DNA of 38,397 bases from JAAYJS01 sp964346185 (GCA_964346185.1 CAYFTR010000016.1:1-38397), one strand, 5' to 3'. Positions 25,427 through 34,567 are shown, numbered from the stretch's first letter. A program made the numbers and translations. Notes: a model not told the origin generated them from the letters alone.

Positions 25427-25798
25427 TTATGATTCTCCTCTGGTTATACGTATTTTATCACCGACGGACAAATTCGGTTCAACCCCTTTGGCTTCCAACT
25501 CAATTTGACCCGATATTTGCGTTACGTCGGCACCGTTAAAGCACAGGGTACAATGCCCCATGGTACGCATGGTTTGATTGGCAACGCTCCCGACGGCCGT
25601 TACAGTATAGGGGATGTCCCCCAAATAGACCAGATCCCCCGGTTCGATATCTTTTTTTAATTCGTCGACGGTATGAAAGTAACACATTTCCCCCAGTTCT
25701 TCAGGTGCGTTATTATTAAAAATAATGAGCATTTTAGCTTCCAACATTTCTCTGGCTATCGGACCGATACTCGTAATTGTCGTTTTATATATTTCCAT
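25427..25798 (-). CDS. PTS glucitol/sorbitol-type IIA component
   Basis: A 123-residue protein of the PTS IIA-glucitol family (SrlB/GutB). H42 in CYFHTVDEL matches the phosphorylated histidine of the family. The conserved tail block GHCTLCFNG and the GDKIRIT end are visible. No glucitol IIB/IIC genes lie nearby, so it may phosphorylate a regulator or act with a distant permease. TAGGAGGG precedes the ATG. Confidence 0.88.
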   Translation of the reverse strand: MEIYKTTITSIGPIAREMLEAKMLIIFNNNAPEELGEMCYFHTVDELKKDIEPGDLVYLGDIPYTVTAVGSVANQTMRTMGHCTLCFNGADVTQISGQIELEAKGVEPNLSVGDKIRITRGES

Positions 25799-25837
25799 AT
25801 GACCCTCCTATTGTTATTTTCCCATTGTCTCTCATTC

Positions 25838-25846
25838 ATCATATCA
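25838..25846 (-). promoter_or_regulatory. Extended -10 promoter of the IIA-HPr pair
   Basis: On the minus strand TGATATGAT forms a TGn extended -10 with TATGAT at 25843-25838, 40 bases upstream of the IIA gene. Confidence 0.45.
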
Positions 25847-26404
25847 AAAATACTTTTAATTTAAAAGCAATTATTGCAAACGCATTCATTGTCGATTTTT
25901 AAAAAAATCGCCTCTGCGACATTTCAATTTAAACCCGACCGATAAACGGTTTGGGCTACACTCCGAAGAAAGACGGAAAACAGAATAAGCTTACCCCTCA
26001 CGACATCGGGTAATCTAAGCTTTTTGTGCTTATACATCATTATTCTTTATTATAAGCAACCATTCTTGACATAATCTTCAATTATATTTGATATTTTATT
26101 AATTTTATTTTTGAAAAAATTCGCCGTTTAAACGTTTCCATATTTTTTGTTATTTTTCCCTAATTTTTTCCTACTATTATATGATTAACAGTTTTTTTTG
26201 AAAATAAGAAAAAGTATTTATACCGGATTAGCTTATAATTACCATTTAACACATTCGTCATTCAAATTTAGTTTTTATCCCTTATACTTCTCTTTGTTCC
26301 TGTTAAGAACCACTTATCTTTATTATGCCGATGATAAGGAGCCGGCAATCGGTACCCGTCGGTATTAAACGTCTATTTGATTTTTAGAACCATAGGGGCT
26401 TGCT
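25847..26404. other. Long divergent intergenic region before the RiPP cluster
   Basis: Nearly 560 bases, AT-rich, with no convincing gene. It has three elements: a small minus-strand terminator-like hairpin (TCGC/GCGA at 25908-25919, then seven U); an AAGCTTA/TAAGCTT hairpin followed by T5 on the plus strand (25987-26025); and a plus-strand promoter (26066-26095) that would give a leader of about 300 bases. I searched for a precursor peptide here: the longest ATG frames on either strand (20 to 37 codons) lack ribosome binding sites and cysteine. Confidence 0.5.
26066..26095 (+). promoter_or_regulatory. Candidate promoter of the RiPP cluster
   Basis: A perfect TTGACA (26066-26071) lies 18 bases before GATATT (26090-26095). 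A second possible -10 (TATAAT at 26234-26239) lacks a -35. Confidence 0.45.
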
Positions 26405-27574
26405 ATGAACTTAGATATATTTTTGACCAAACAATGTAATATGCGTTGTGAATTTTGCGGTGCTTATATCGAAAAAACACCTCCCAAGCTGAGCGTTGAG
26501 GAGATCGATCAAATTCTGACAAAGGGAAAAGCCTACGGCTTTCGTTACACCACTTTTTCCGGTGGCGAACCTTTGCTCTACACCTCTCTCTCCGATGCCC
26601 TTGCCGCCGCCGATAAAAACGGCTTTTGGGTTAATTTAACAACCAACGGTGCTTTGATTGATCAGAAATTTATTGATTCAGTTAAGGGAAAAAATGTTAA
26701 CTTACGTGTCAGTTTACATACCTTAAACCCGAAAACCCACGTTGAAATGACCCAAACCGACACTTTACAACGGGTGTTGGAGGGGATTGACCTGTTAAAA
26801 AACAACGGCATGTACTATTCGATCGGGTGTACCATTTTCGATAAAAACTTTGACGAAATGGAAACCATTGCCGACTTTGCTTTTGAAAACCATGCGGCCT
26901 ATATCCGATTTTCTCCGGTTGTAAGGCAAAATAAAGGCAGCAACTACCCGATTGATAAAAATTTTTATCACCGTAGTCTTAAAAAAATTCTTAAAATGAC
27001 ACTCCGCTACCAACCCTATCTGTATTACGAAAAACCGCTTTTTCCCATCAACCCTCACTTTCTTTCCATGATGACAACCAGACGTTGTGCAGCCGGGACC
27101 AAAAGTTTTATGATAGTCGATTCCGAAAAAAACCTGTTGCCCTGTCAATTTTTACCGCCGGAATCCTTCGGGCTGAAAATTAAAACCATCGATGATTTAA
27201 ATACCGATTTCGAAACCATGCGTTTAAACATGATTGATTATTTTAAATCCGTTCAAGCCATGAGTTTTCAAGGCGAATGCAAAGAGTGTCTGTATCTCGA
27301 TACGTGCCAAGGCGGTTGCTTTGCAACCAGGCTGACAAGCGATACCGGCGCCCTCAATGAACAGCCCGTCTGTTTATATGCCATTGTGACGGAGTTATTC
27401 TCCGAATTAAACGCAGAGGAACAGGAACTGATTTTAAATTATTGGTCCTACCATTATAACCAACGCATTTCCTCTAAAGGTAAAATTCATAATTGTGTTC
27501 GAAAGCTGCCCATCTGGGAATTAAACTTCCGAATGGATCGCTTAGCCTCGCACAATGCACATTCATATCAGTAA
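26405..27574 (+). CDS. Radical SAM/SPASM peptide-modifying enzyme
   Basis: A 389-residue enzyme. The radical SAM cluster motif CNMRCEFC is at residues 11-18 (C11, C15, C18), followed by the SAM-binding FSGGEPLL. The C-terminal SPASM-type cysteine pattern (RCAAG, LPCQF, CKECLYLDTCQGGC and PVC) would bind auxiliary Fe-S clusters. Such enzymes often modify RiPP precursors, making thioether, C-C or epimer changes. No RRE domain is evident within it. It is the first gene of the cluster and is followed 12 bases later by the B12-type radical SAM gene. The ribosome binding site (AGGGG) is moderate. Confidence 0.92.
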   Translation: MNLDIFLTKQCNMRCEFCGAYIEKTPPKLSVEEIDQILTKGKAYGFRYTTFSGGEPLLYTSLSDALAAADKNGFWVNLTTNGALIDQKFIDSVKGKNVNLRVSLHTLNPKTHVEMTQTDTLQRVLEGIDLLKNNGMYYSIGCTIFDKNFDEMETIADFAFENHAAYIRFSPVVRQNKGSNYPIDKNFYHRSLKKILKMTLRYQPYLYYEKPLFPINPHFLSMMTTRRCAAGTKSFMIVDSEKNLLPCQFLPPESFGLKIKTIDDLNTDFETMRLNMIDYFKSVQAMSFQGECKECLYLDTCQGGCFATRLTSDTGALNEQPVCLYAIVTELFSELNAEEQELILNYWSYHYNQRISSKGKIHNCVRKLPIWELNFRMDRLASHNAHSYQ

Positions 27575-27586
27575 GGAGGGCTGTAT

Positions 27587-28844
27587 ATGCTCAAAATTTT
27601 GCTCATCTCTGTGGGAATCGACAATAAATACGGTACGGTAGCGGGAAGTGCCAACCAACACCGGGTAACAACCCCCATGTTGTCGCTGCCGTTTATCGCC
27701 GCAAATCTCTTAAAAACCAAAGAAAAAGAGGTAGAACTTCAAATTATCGACGAATACGCCGAGTTGCTCGATCCTCGAAATTTACCTGAAGCCGACATTG
27801 TCGGATTATCGGGTATGACCATGCACGCTAACAGAATGTACCTGCTCGCCGATGCCTATCGCAAGATGGGTACCTACGTCGTGTTGGGCGGTATCCACGT
27901 CAGTTTTATGACTGAGGAGGCACTGCAACATGCCGATACAATTATGATCGGTGAGGCGGAATACACTTTTGTGGATTTTGTGAACGATTTTCAAAAAAAC
28001 AACCGAAAAAAATATACCGACCCACAGAACCTGTCAATATCCGCACCTTACCCAGAGCCCGTGTCGATTTAATGCGAAACCGCGACGGCACCTCGCCTTA
28101 TATCAGCGGCAATGCCATTATGGCTTCTCGCGGTTGTCCGAACAATTGCTCCTTTTGTTGCGTAAAAAATATGTTCGGCAGGGTGATGCGCTATCGGGAT
28201 GTCGACGACGTTTGTAGCGAAATAAGGGATATGAACGACGATTTTATTTGCCGATGACAATATGATCGGCAATCGCAAATATGCAAAAAAAATTATTTGA
28301 AGCCATGATACCCCTTAATAAAAAATGGGGCGGTCAAATGAGTATCGACTTGGCAAAAGACGATGAACTCCTGGAATTGGCCGTTGCCTCCGGTTGTTTA
28401 TCTATTTTTATCGGGATTGAAAGTATCAACACAAAAAACATTCGTCACATCAACAAAGCTCATGTCAACAAAGTCGACGAATACACCCGCCTGTTAGGAA
28501 AAATAAGGGCAAAAGGCATCGAAATATTTGGCTCTTTTATTGTCGGGCTGGACGAGGATACCGAAGAGTCCTTTGAAGACATCTACAATTTTATCAAAAA
28601 AAATGACATTAATTTTCCGGCAGTCAGCATTTTGACCCCCTTTCCAGGAACGGATTTGTACAAACAAATGGATAACGAGGGGCTTATTATCGATCGAAAT
28701 TGGGATCGATATAACCTGACCCAAGCGGTTTATCGTCCGAAAAACATGTCTACCGCCGAATTACAATTTATGTACAACGAACTCGTTTATAAACTGACCG
28801 GCGAATTCGACTACAGTTTACCGGCACAAGCAAAGGAAGGCTAA
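27587..28844 (+). CDS. B12-binding radical SAM enzyme, broken by three 1-nt indels
   Basis: Three consecutive frames form one protein of about 420 residues. The first holds a cobalamin-binding-like domain (ADIVGLSGMTMHANRMY, VVLGGIHVSF, IMIGEAEYTF). The middle has the radical SAM motif CPNNCSFC within SRGCPNNC. The third carries the rest of the barrel (MSIDLAKDDELLELAVASG, FIGIESIN, LTPFPGT). The frame is restored by one more A at A7 28006-28012, one fewer T at T3 28247-28249 (giving ADDNMIGN), and one fewer A at A8 28285-28292. Relatives include C-methyltransferases of RiPPs. It may be a pseudogene, misassembled, or corrected by slippage. AAGGAGG precedes it. Confidence 0.82.
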
Positions 28845-28845
28845 A

Positions 28846-29780
28846 ATGAAACAACCTGTCTTAGAAGTCAAACATGTCAGTAAATCCTACGGCAACGTCA
28901 AAGTCCTTGACGATATCAGTTTTTCCGTTAAGGAAAACGAGGTCATCGGTTTAATCGGTCATAACGGTGCGGGCAAAACCACCCTCATGGAGTCTATATT
29001 AGGCTTGCGTAAGGGGTACGAGGGCACCATTACCCTCTTCGGTCGCCAAATGACGGAGCACCCGAAGCAACTTAAACGGATGATCGGTGCCCAATTGCAG
29101 GAAAGCGAATTGAACAGTCAATTAAAAGTCTACGAAGCGGTAGAATTTCAAAGTGCGGCCTTCGGGTTGAAAGTTGATGCCGACCAATACCTGAAGGACT
29201 TTGAGCTGACGGAACACAAGTACAAAAAATTCTCCAAACTTTCTGGCGGTCTCAAACAAAGGCTCTTTATTTTGCTCAGCATTGTCCACTCCCCGTCGTT
29301 GATCTTTTATGACGAACTGACCACCGGTATCGATCCGGAAGCACGAAAAGGGATGTATAAATACATTAAAAATTTAAAAAATTCGGGTAAAACCGTTTTC
29401 CTCTCCACACATATCATGGAAGAGACACAAATTATGTGCGATCGCGTGATGATGCTAAAAAAAGTCGGCTGATTAGCGACGATACCCCCGACAATTTGGT
29501 GGCAAAACTTGGCTATCAATATGTTTTGTCTTTTGAATCGTCCATGTCCGCGGCGGACATAACCGCCTATTTTAATAGCCGGGGGTTTCCACTCACACCA
29601 ATTGCCGACGACATTACTCCCAACAAATTTTATATTCAACTTAATCATATTGAAGATCACAACAAGATTGTCAGCCTGATGGACAAACAGCCCGATACTT
29701 TTCGTTCCTTAAATTCAAGAAAGGCAAATATGTCGAATGTTTATGAAGCAATGTATCAAAAGGAGGGAGAATCATGTTAA
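28846..29780 (+). CDS. ABC-2 exporter ATP-binding protein, frameshifted at A7
   Basis: An ATPase of about 311 residues in two frames. The first 205 residues hold Walker A (GHNGAGKTT), signature LSGGLKQR, Walker B IFYDELTTGID and the switch STHIMEE. At A7 (29457-29463) the frame breaks; one more A gives LKKSRLISDD and leads into a normal C-terminal domain ending in YEAMYQKEGESC. The ribosome binding site AAGGAAGG is good. The tail overlaps the start of the permease gene by seven bases. The pair would export the modified peptide or give self-immunity. Confidence 0.88.
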
Positions 29781-30556
29781 AAATATTGGAAATTAAAGGA
29801 AAGCTTTTTCTGAGAGATTATCCCGCCGTTTTTTTTACCCTGGCTTTCTGTCCGATTATCTTATTTATTTTCGGATTGACCATGGGAAATGATCCCAACC
29901 CTCTGCTCAACGATATGGGGTCGATAGATATCTCCATGCCTTCCTATATGGTTCTTATTATTGCCGGTATCGCCTTTATATCTTTTCCCATCAGCCATGT
30001 CACCGCCAAAGAACGGGGCGAATTTAAACGGCAAAAATTATTGGCCGTTTCCTATAATCGGCTGTTGTTTTTAGACAGTTTGATCTATTACCTTTTTGCC
30101 TTGGTCGGTATGGTGATTACAACCGTCGTCGGTTATATCAACTACGATATTCCCCTACCGGAAAACTACGGTATTTTGTTTGTTGCCGTGACCCTTTGTT
30201 TTTACTCGGTATTTTTTATGGGCTTTTTATTGTCCGTGATTGCCAAAACCACCAAGTCGGCACAGGCTCTGGGCTTTGCCGTGTTCTTTACCATGCTCTT
30301 TCTCTCCGGTGCATCGACCCCGCTGGAATTAATGAACGAAGACATGTTGGCTCTTTCGGATTATATCCCTCTGAAATATGCGGTCGTTTTTATGAAAGCG
30401 GCATGGTTCGGTGACCCTTTTAAAGATATTCAAAAAGAAATTTTAATTCTCTTTGCCATCGGTTTGGCCTGTTTAGTCGCAGGTCTCGCCATCACCCATT
30501 TGGGCGAGTACGGTATTACCATAAAACGTAAAAAGAAACTAAACAAATCCAAATAA
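29774..30556 (+). CDS. ABC-2 type permease
   Basis: A 260-residue membrane protein with six predicted transmembrane helices (about 18-36, 58-78, 100-125, 135-160, 168-188 and 230-250). The FFTMLFLSGASTPLELM block is typical of ABC-2 permeases of the drug/bacteriocin export type. It overlaps the ATPase gene and would form the export channel with it. The frame is intact. Confidence 0.88.
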   Translation: MLKILEIKGKLFLRDYPAVFFTLAFCPIILFIFGLTMGNDPNPLLNDMGSIDISMPSYMVLIIAGIAFISFPISHVTAKERGEFKRQKLLAVSYNRLLFLDSLIYYLFALVGMVITTVVGYINYDIPLPENYGILFVAVTLCFYSVFFMGFLLSVIAKTTKSAQALGFAVFFTMLFLSGASTPLELMNEDMLALSDYIPLKYAVVFMKAAWFGDPFKDIQKEILILFAIGLACLVAGLAITHLGEYGITIKRKKKLNKSK

Positions 30557-30663
30557 ACGGATCGATCCGACTTAATCGGAAAGGAGGTTAATTCTCAACC
30601 GTTCTTTTGAGCCTCATGCTCATTTCCATTGATGTTTAAAATTAATTCACCACAGGAGGCGTT
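30557..30663 (+). other. Spacer with an orphan Shine-Dalgarno
   Basis: A 107-base gap between the permease and SagB-like genes. AAGGAGG (30581-30587) is the best ribosome binding site in the cluster, yet no ATG, GTG or TTG lies 5-12 bases after it. The nearest ATG (30616) gives seven codons. Two small palindromes precede it (CGGATCGATCCG, and TCCGA/TCGGA around CTTAA). It could be the remains or site of a short gene such as the precursor. The true SagB ribosome binding site is the AGGAGG just before 30664. Confidence 0.5.
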
Positions 30664-31660
30664 ATGTCCAACACAGATAAAAAAAAAGACGATGACTTTC
30701 GACGAAGTTCAAACTCGGGAAATCGGCCCGATATGGAGTATTATTGATTTTTCAAGCAATATACCCGTTTCCATTTATTCCGATTCCACCGTTGTTAAAA
30801 CCTCCGAGTCCATCTTTCGTTCGTCGATGATTTCAAACCATTCAAGACTTACCGGAGAGGATTATCTGCTCAACGCAAAAAAATCTACGATTGATATCTC
30901 CTTACCGATCGGTACCTTCTCTTATTCGGACTTTGCCCCGCGAGGTGCCTTGTCTTTCAGAAATTTTTTAGAAGAACAAGTCATCGAAGAAGGCCGTGCC
31001 GTCAAGCTGCCCCCTTACAACAATGTCAACACACCCATCGGTCCGACCATTAAAGCCAGAAGAAGTTTAAGAAACTTCGGAGCGAAACCCATGTCTCTCA
31101 AGGAAGTTTCCACCGTTTTATATTACGGCGACGGCGTTTCGGGAACCTTCGACCACAACCCCTCCGGCACCTTTGAGGTAACGGAATCTCTCGGTAAAGA
31201 CTACATCAGCCATGTACGCACCGCACCCAGCGGTGGCGGCCTCTATCCGGTTACCTTGTATTTTATTGCCTTAAATGTCGACGGTCTGGATAAGGGCTTG
31301 TACAAATACATGCCTCTGCACCACAGTGTGGAACTTGTTAAAAAATACGACGAAAAAGACCTTGAGACCTATTTTTCTTTTACCAATTTAGGTCGGGAAG
31401 TGGAACTAAAAAATGTCGGCATGTGTATTTACTACGTCTATGCCATCTACGAAAACTCGCGAAAATATAACGATATGGCAATGCAATTTGCCTTGATAGA
31501 AGCCGGCGAAATATCTGAAAATATTCATTTAATTTGCACGGCCGAAAACTTATCCTCTTGCGATATGGGCGGCTTTGAAAAAGCCCGAACGGAACAATTC
31601 TTCGGTTTGGACGGTTTAACCCATCACATCATTCATCTAACCCTGGTCGGTAGAAAATAA
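30664..31660 (+). CDS. SagB-type FMN dehydrogenase, frameshift in A9 near start
   Basis: A nitroreductase-fold flavoprotein of the TOMM SagB/ThcOx group that oxidises thiazolines or oxazolines to azoles. Motifs are KARRSLRNF (FMN contact), YYGDGVSG and RTAPSGGGLYPVTLYF. AGGAGG lies at the right distance from ATG 30664, but that frame is out of register after an A9 run (30679-30687); removing one A gives a protein of 331 residues beginning MSNTDKKKTMTF. An alternative in-frame ATG at 30629 has no ribosome binding site and looks artefactual; ATG 30692 is also possible. The rest of the frame is intact. Confidence 0.88.
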
Positions 31661-31675
31661 AAAGGAGACACAATT

Positions 31676-32809
31676 ATGGCTTTTACTACAAAATTTAACT
31701 TAATGGACAACGTAACCATTTATTTTAACGGTGATGACGAAGTTCGTTTCCGTAAGGGTATTTGGAATTATGAGGAAGCAACCCTGGATATCACCCCGGT
31801 GGCGGATACCGTCAAAAAACCCATGTTGGACGTTATCGATGCATTAATTAAAACAAGAACCGTCGATTTAAAAGACACCCACTTAAAGTACGAATTGGTC
31901 ATCGACGATTACGGTTTTATCAGAAATATTGTGGAATCTTTAACGGAGCAACGCTATCTTGAATACGCCGATCAGGACTATCATCAGAAATTGGTCAAAG
32001 AAATTATCGGCGGTACCATTTCCGAATACATGGCAACAGACCACTTAATGGTCGGTCCCATCCTCTTTATTACGGATAATGCAAGACTGAAAGACTATGC
32101 ACAAATGCTTGCAGAAGACCTCGAAATTACCTTAACCTTTATGAACGATGCGGATATCGACCGGATTGAAAAAGCGAACATTCTAACGAAAAATGAGGGA
32201 TTGGAAACGGAAACGGAGCTGACGGAACTGGAGCGTACCATCTTCCCCTTCAGCGCTGTGGTTGTCAGCCTGGAAAGACCCCGTCTTAAATTTTTAAGAA
32301 AATTAAATCGCTTGCTCATCAAAACGGACAAACCCATGGTGCTTTCTATTCTCGACGGCCCTTTCTTATCCATTACATCGGTTAAAGGTAAGGAAACCGG
32401 CTGCTACGAATGCTTTGAACAGCGGGTCATCGCCAGAAATCAATCTATCGAACCCTACCATCGTTTTTATGAACAAACCGACGGTATCTCCAAACTGACA
32501 AAGAAAACCCATATGACACCCATTCTCCAAACTTTTACGAGCTTGGCCATCTTTGAAGGTTTTCTGCTTGCAACCGTCAATAAAACCAAGTTGGCGGGTC
32601 GGGTTCTCAACGTGTATATCCCCATTCTGGAAATTCAAGTGGAAGATTTATTGCGAGTTTCCTATTGCCCGGCTTGCGGTCAGGTTGCACAGGCCAAATA
32701 CGATGAGATGTATACCAACTCTCAAAGAGTCGTTCGTCAATTGGTTGACAGCGTTCAATTGGAAAAAACATCCGAACGCCAAAAAAGAATGGAGATGCAA
32801 CAAGCATGA
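31676..32809 (+). CDS. TOMM leader-binding/E1-like cyclodehydratase partner (SagC-like)
   Basis: A 377-residue protein matching the ocin-ThiF-like/SagC group. The first 90 residues should form the RiPP recognition element that binds the precursor leader. The ThiF-like core follows. Two zinc-type cysteine pairs are visible as TGCYECFEQR and CPACG, as in E1-like TOMM proteins. It recruits the substrate to YcaO and does not activate it itself. AAGGAGA precedes the ATG, and its stop overlaps the YcaO start as ATGA. The frame is complete. Confidence 0.85.
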   Translation: MAFTTKFNLMDNVTIYFNGDDEVRFRKGIWNYEEATLDITPVADTVKKPMLDVIDALIKTRTVDLKDTHLKYELVIDDYGFIRNIVESLTEQRYLEYADQDYHQKLVKEIIGGTISEYMATDHLMVGPILFITDNARLKDYAQMLAEDLEITLTFMNDADIDRIEKANILTKNEGLETETELTELERTIFPFSAVVVSLERPRLKFLRKLNRLLIKTDKPMVLSILDGPFLSITSVKGKETGCYECFEQRVIARNQSIEPYHRFYEQTDGISKLTKKTHMTPILQTFTSLAIFEGFLLATVNKTKLAGRVLNVYIPILEIQVEDLLRVSYCPACGQVAQAKYDEMYTNSQRVVRQLVDSVQLEKTSERQKRMEMQQA

Positions 32810-34152
32810 GTATCGAATTTTATCCGAACCATAAACATATTCTCAGTCAATTCAAGCATATTTGCGGTCAACATACGGGTATTATGGAATCGCAAATTGT
32901 CATGCAGGCCAATTCCAATTTAAGCCGAAACATCACCCTTTGTACCGCCATGATGCCCAACTACCACAAGGTGCTCTACGGCGACGATGCCGAAGTCAGC
33001 TACCATTTGTCCGGCTACGGCATTTATAAAGAGGAATCCCTCATTCGCCTGTTGGGCGAAGGGATTGAGCGATATGGCCTGTTTACCACACATTTTTACC
33101 ACCAACATCGCGAAATATATCTCAGTTACAACGAGTTGTGTGAAAAATACCCGGATCAGGTCATCGATTGGAACTATATTCACCTCTATGAATCAGATGA
33201 CTACGAAAAAATGAAAGATCAAACCTTTCTCGTGGATATTACAAAGGATGACAAAATCTCCTGGGTATTATGCCCCTCCATCTTCGACGAAACACAAAGC
33301 TACTATATCCCCGCACAAATGATGTTTGTGGGCTATAAGGCAAATCCCAACCGGAGCGAAAAATGGTTTACACCCGGTTTCTCCAAGGGAACCGCTACAC
33401 ACGGCACCGTTGAAAAGGCCTTTAAGGGTGCCATCGGCGAAATTATTGAATCCGACGCTTTAATGATTAAATGGTACAGCGACCCCAAGGCGTACGAAGT
33501 AGTGATTGATGACTTCGACTTGATGCAATTGCTGCATCAAATAACGGCAAATACCGGTTACGACGTGGTCATTTATGACTATACCGTTCAAAAAGAGTTG
33601 GGCTATGTTTTTGCAGCGGCACTCATTAATCAAAAAGAAGAAACTCCCTACATTGTTATGGGTTGTTCTTCCGGGTTTGATGCCTTAAAAGCTATTTACA
33701 GAGCCGTCATGGAAGCCTTGGCCATTCTTTACCTCGCCATTAACGGACCGGTTGTCATGCCCAAAGACTATTTGGAGGTCACTCACGAAAGGTCCCACGT
33801 CAATTTGGACAGTAACGTCTCCTATTGGGCCTCTCTGGAAGATGCTCAAATGAAAAAAGAGTACCTGGCATCGATCATTAAGGGACAAAAGCCCGTCAGT
33901 ACTTATATCAACCCGCATCAAAACAGCAACGAGGAGCTGAAAGCCTACATCGAGGGGTTAAAAGCAATCTCTAAATACGCCGTTTATACCGATATGACAC
34001 CGGTAGAGATTAATGACGTAGGCTTTAAAGTGATGAGGGTGTTTATTCCGGAATTGGTGCAGATGAGTTTTCCGGGAATGCCTTACTCCAAGCATCCGAG
34101 AGTTCTTGCACACGGTGGCATCAACAATGACTTACCACACCCTCTACCTTGA
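32806..34152 (+). CDS. YcaO cyclodehydratase (SagD-like)
   Basis: A 448-residue YcaO-domain enzyme, the ATP-dependent cyclodehydratase that turns Cys, Ser or Thr of a precursor into azolines. ATP/Mg-binding blocks are LLGEGIERYG and GAIGEIIESDALM, with GCSSGFDALKAIYRAVMEAL downstream. The C terminus ends LPHPLP, a proline-rich tail seen in azoline-forming YcaO proteins and needed for activity in studied members. It overlaps the SagC-like gene and is intact. With the SagB- and SagC-like genes it makes a full azole-installing set. Confidence 0.93.
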   Translation: MSIEFYPNHKHILSQFKHICGQHTGIMESQIVMQANSNLSRNITLCTAMMPNYHKVLYGDDAEVSYHLSGYGIYKEESLIRLLGEGIERYGLFTTHFYHQHREIYLSYNELCEKYPDQVIDWNYIHLYESDDYEKMKDQTFLVDITKDDKISWVLCPSIFDETQSYYIPAQMMFVGYKANPNRSEKWFTPGFSKGTATHGTVEKAFKGAIGEIIESDALMIKWYSDPKAYEVVIDDFDLMQLLHQITANTGYDVVIYDYTVQKELGYVFAAALINQKEETPYIVMGCSSGFDALKAIYRAVMEALAILYLAINGPVVMPKDYLEVTHERSHVNLDSNVSYWASLEDAQMKKEYLASIIKGQKPVSTYINPHQNSNEELKAYIEGLKAISKYAVYTDMTPVEINDVGFKVMRVFIPELVQMSFPGMPYSKHPRVLAHGGINNDLPHPLP

Positions 34153-34483
34153 CGCACTTTTAGTGGGGTTGGCCATATTATTTCCCGGTACGATGACCGG
34201 CTTTTTTATCAGTATTAACAAAAATGCCTTTGTCGTGTGGAGTAACACCATTGTTTATTGCTTGTTAATTCTGCTTGCCGCTCTGACGGGTTTTGTCGGA
34301 GATTTGCACCCGAGTGCTTCGCTTATCGCACTTGTTGTAACTCTGCCCCTCAGTGTGCTTTGTATCGGATCGGAGGTATTCATCGGAAAGCTCGATTTTT
34401 ATCTGACCCATAAAATATGGCCGAAAAAAGTTCGATTCGATCAATCTCTGAAAAAAAACAACCCTTTAGAAGCTTTCACATAG
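34127..34483 (+). CDS. Three-TM membrane protein, possible truncated CPBP/SagE-like
   Basis: The ATG at 34127 lies inside the YcaO gene end and gives a 118-residue protein (MTYHTLYLDALLVGL); a longer frame begins at 34106. Three hydrophobic helices lie at about residues 8-30, 38-62 and 68-90. The tail is basic and soluble. At this place TOMM clusters often have a CPBP intramembrane protease-like immunity protein (SagE), and this could be its N-terminal part, but no EExxxR or HxxxN motif is present. It ends just before a terminator and the AT-rich island. Confidence 0.6.
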   Translation: MTYHTLYLDALLVGLAILFPGTMTGFFISINKNAFVVWSNTIVYCLLILLAALTGFVGDLHPSASLIALVVTLPLSVLCIGSEVFIGKLDFYLTHKIWPKKVRFDQSLKKNNPLEAFT

Positions 34484-34527
34484 GGATTGAATAAAAACTT
34501 AAGTGACGGCTTCAAGTGGAGCAAAGG

Positions 34528-34567
34528 AAAGACCACATTGGAGAGTAATATCTCTGGTGTGGTCTTT
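34528..34567 (+). terminator. Terminator at the end of the RiPP cluster
   Basis: AAAGACCACA (34528-34537) pairs with TGTGGTCTTT (34558-34567), with an inner GAGAG/CTCT region. The T tract is short. Confidence 0.65.

Noticed and set aside
25987..26025. Terminator of an upstream plus-strand gene
   Set aside because: No plus-strand gene precedes it within a kilobase, so it is kept only as a hairpin of unknown role.
26324..26386. A 20-codon ATG frame just before the SPASM radical SAM gene, considered as precursor
   Set aside because: No ribosome binding site, no Cys or Ser/Thr-rich end, and it is very short.
30629..30663. ATG at 30629 as start of the SagB-like gene
   Set aside because: It has no ribosome binding site and reads through the real AGGAGG; the ATG at 30664 fits once the A9 tract is corrected.
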